Shown: one piece after another, positions 23,916 to 24,841 of the stretch
How positions within the stretch are numbered: the first letter of the stretch is position 1
Layout: every line of letters starts with the position of its first letter
NCBI GenBank assembly: GCA_036003365.1
Contig: DASYSL010000224.1
Coordinates: forward strand, 1-24,841
DNA from: DASYSL01 sp036003365
Lineage (GTDB): Bacteria; Eisenbacteria; RBG-16-71-46; DASYSL01
Length of the DNA: 24,841 bases
Direction: 5' to 3'
Notes under the pieces: model-generated
Seen by the model: the letters and a program-made list of their open reading frames with translations, nothing else
Told to the model about the DNA's origin: nothing
The model's database searches: none
Position numbers and translations under genes: made by a program

Positions 23916-24353
23916 ATGAACGTCGGATTGGGGAACGGCATCTCGTATCGCTTGCAGGCCGATGGCGCGGCGCGCGGCAATCCCGGCCCGGCGGCCTTCG
24001 GCTACGTGATCGTGGCGCCCTCGGGCGACGAGGTCGCGCTCGAGGGCGAAGCGATCGGCACGGCCACCAACAACGTGGCCGAGTATCGCGGGTTGATCGC
24101 GGGCCTCGAGAAGGCGATCACGCTCGGCGTGACGCGGCTCGAGATCCGCATGGACTCGGAGCTCGTGGTGCGTCAGATGGCCGGGCGCTACCGAGTCAAG
24201 CATCCGGGGTTGGTGCCGCTCTTCCGGCGCGCGCGCGGGCTCGCCGAGCAGCTCGAGAGCTGGTCCATCGCACACGTGCCGCGCGAGCAGAACACGCGTG
24301 CCGATTTCGCCGCCAACATGGCGCTCGACCAGGCGCTGGCGGTGCGGAAAGAC

Positions 24354-24371
<18 letters not shown>
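23916..24371 (+). CDS. rnhA: Ribonuclease HI
   Basis: A 151-residue RNase HI with the complete acidic catalytic set: Asp16 (ADGAARGNPG), Glu56 (NNVAEYRGLIAGL), Asp80 (RMDSELVV) and Asp130 (EQNTRADFAANMALD). It lacks the basic-protrusion insert of E. coli RNase HI, like the short RNase HI domains of many GC-rich bacteria. It degrades RNA in RNA-DNA hybrids such as R-loops and primers. ATG 23916 has no Shine-Dalgarno sequence; a TAGGCT hexamer ends six bases upstream, suggesting a leaderless start. The last six codons (24354-24371) also form the 5' strand of the P1 helix of the RNase P RNA. Confidence 0.95.
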
Positions 24372-24731
<360 letters not shown>

Positions 24732-24754
24732 CTCCTTCCGGTTATCCTTAGCTC

Positions 24755-24841
24755 ATGGAACGCGCGCGCAAGATCGAGCCCAATGCGAACCCCCAGGGGG
24801 ACGTCACCCCGGCCGCCCCGGCCGAGGCGGGCCGCCCGGCG
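24755..24841 (+). CDS. Start of an unidentified ORF (3' partial)
   Basis: A frame opens at ATG 24755 (MERARKIEPNANPQGD...) and runs to the window edge through a Pro/Ala-rich segment, so only 29 codons are visible. There is no Shine-Dalgarno site, but TATCCT (24743-24748) ends six bases before the ATG, the same geometry as at rnhA, suggesting a leaderless transcript. The visible part is too short and low in complexity to identify; it could also be non-coding. Confidence 0.4.
   Translation, partial: MERARKIEPNANPQGDVTPAAPAEAGRPA

Overview
The window is very GC-rich, densely packed and purely chromosomal housekeeping DNA. It carries no insertion sequence, integrase, CRISPR array or rRNA operon. 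The organism looks like a Gram-negative (a lipid A-type acyltransferase is present), probably flagellated (fliW-csrA) bacterium that uses selenocysteine (a tRNA-Sec gene is present). The combination of DUF3467 and DUF5683 proteins, very high GC and the gene order suggests an FCB-type or deltaproteobacteria-like lineage, possibly an uncultured one. I cannot place it more exactly from the sequence alone.

Layout. 1-1874: 5'-truncated LpxL/HtrB-like acyltransferase fused in frame to a hydrophobic segment and a predicted exported domain. 1878-2201 (minus): DUF3467 protein. 2501-4396: soluble GAF-GAF histidine-kinase-like protein whose phosphoacceptor His is Arg. 4505-4681: tRNA-Phe and tRNA-Thr with a promoter and an intrinsic terminator. 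4748-8481: glmM-glmS-ridA (UDP-GlcNAc precursor synthesis plus enamine/imine detoxification). 8508-8605: tRNA-Sec. 8633-15159: DUF5683 protein, lepA, lepB, hemW, grpE, dnaJ, rsmE, nearly all overlapping or abutting (translation factor, protein export, chaperone cofactors, rRNA methylation). 15188-21772: promoter, rpsU, mutS2, dnaG, rpoD, a macromolecular-synthesis operon with mutS2 inserted. 21867-22058: a CAT-anticodon tRNA and tRNA-Val. 22156-22878: zinc-ribbon coiled-coil protein (CdsZ family). 22893-23633 (minus): fliW-csrA. 23916-24731: RNase HI, whose last codons overlap the RNase P RNA gene. 24755-end: start of an unidentified ORF.

How it fits together. Most of the window serves information processing: sigma factor, primase, ribosome quality control (MutS2), EF4, S21, RsmE, RNase P, RNase HI and five tRNAs. 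The order lepA-hemW-grpE-dnaJ-rsmE-rpsU recalls the Firmicutes order lepA-hemW-hrcA-grpE-dnaK-dnaJ-prmA-rsmE-rpsU, but with hrcA, dnaK and prmA absent.

The points most worth a second look are the acyltransferase fusion, the tRNA-Sec gene lodged between protein genes with an unusual 7+6 stem solution, the rnhA/rnpB overlap in which the P1 helix is written in rnhA codons, the kinase-like protein lacking its His, and mutS2 inside the rpsU-dnaG-rpoD operon. I did not find an obviously new multi-gene system.
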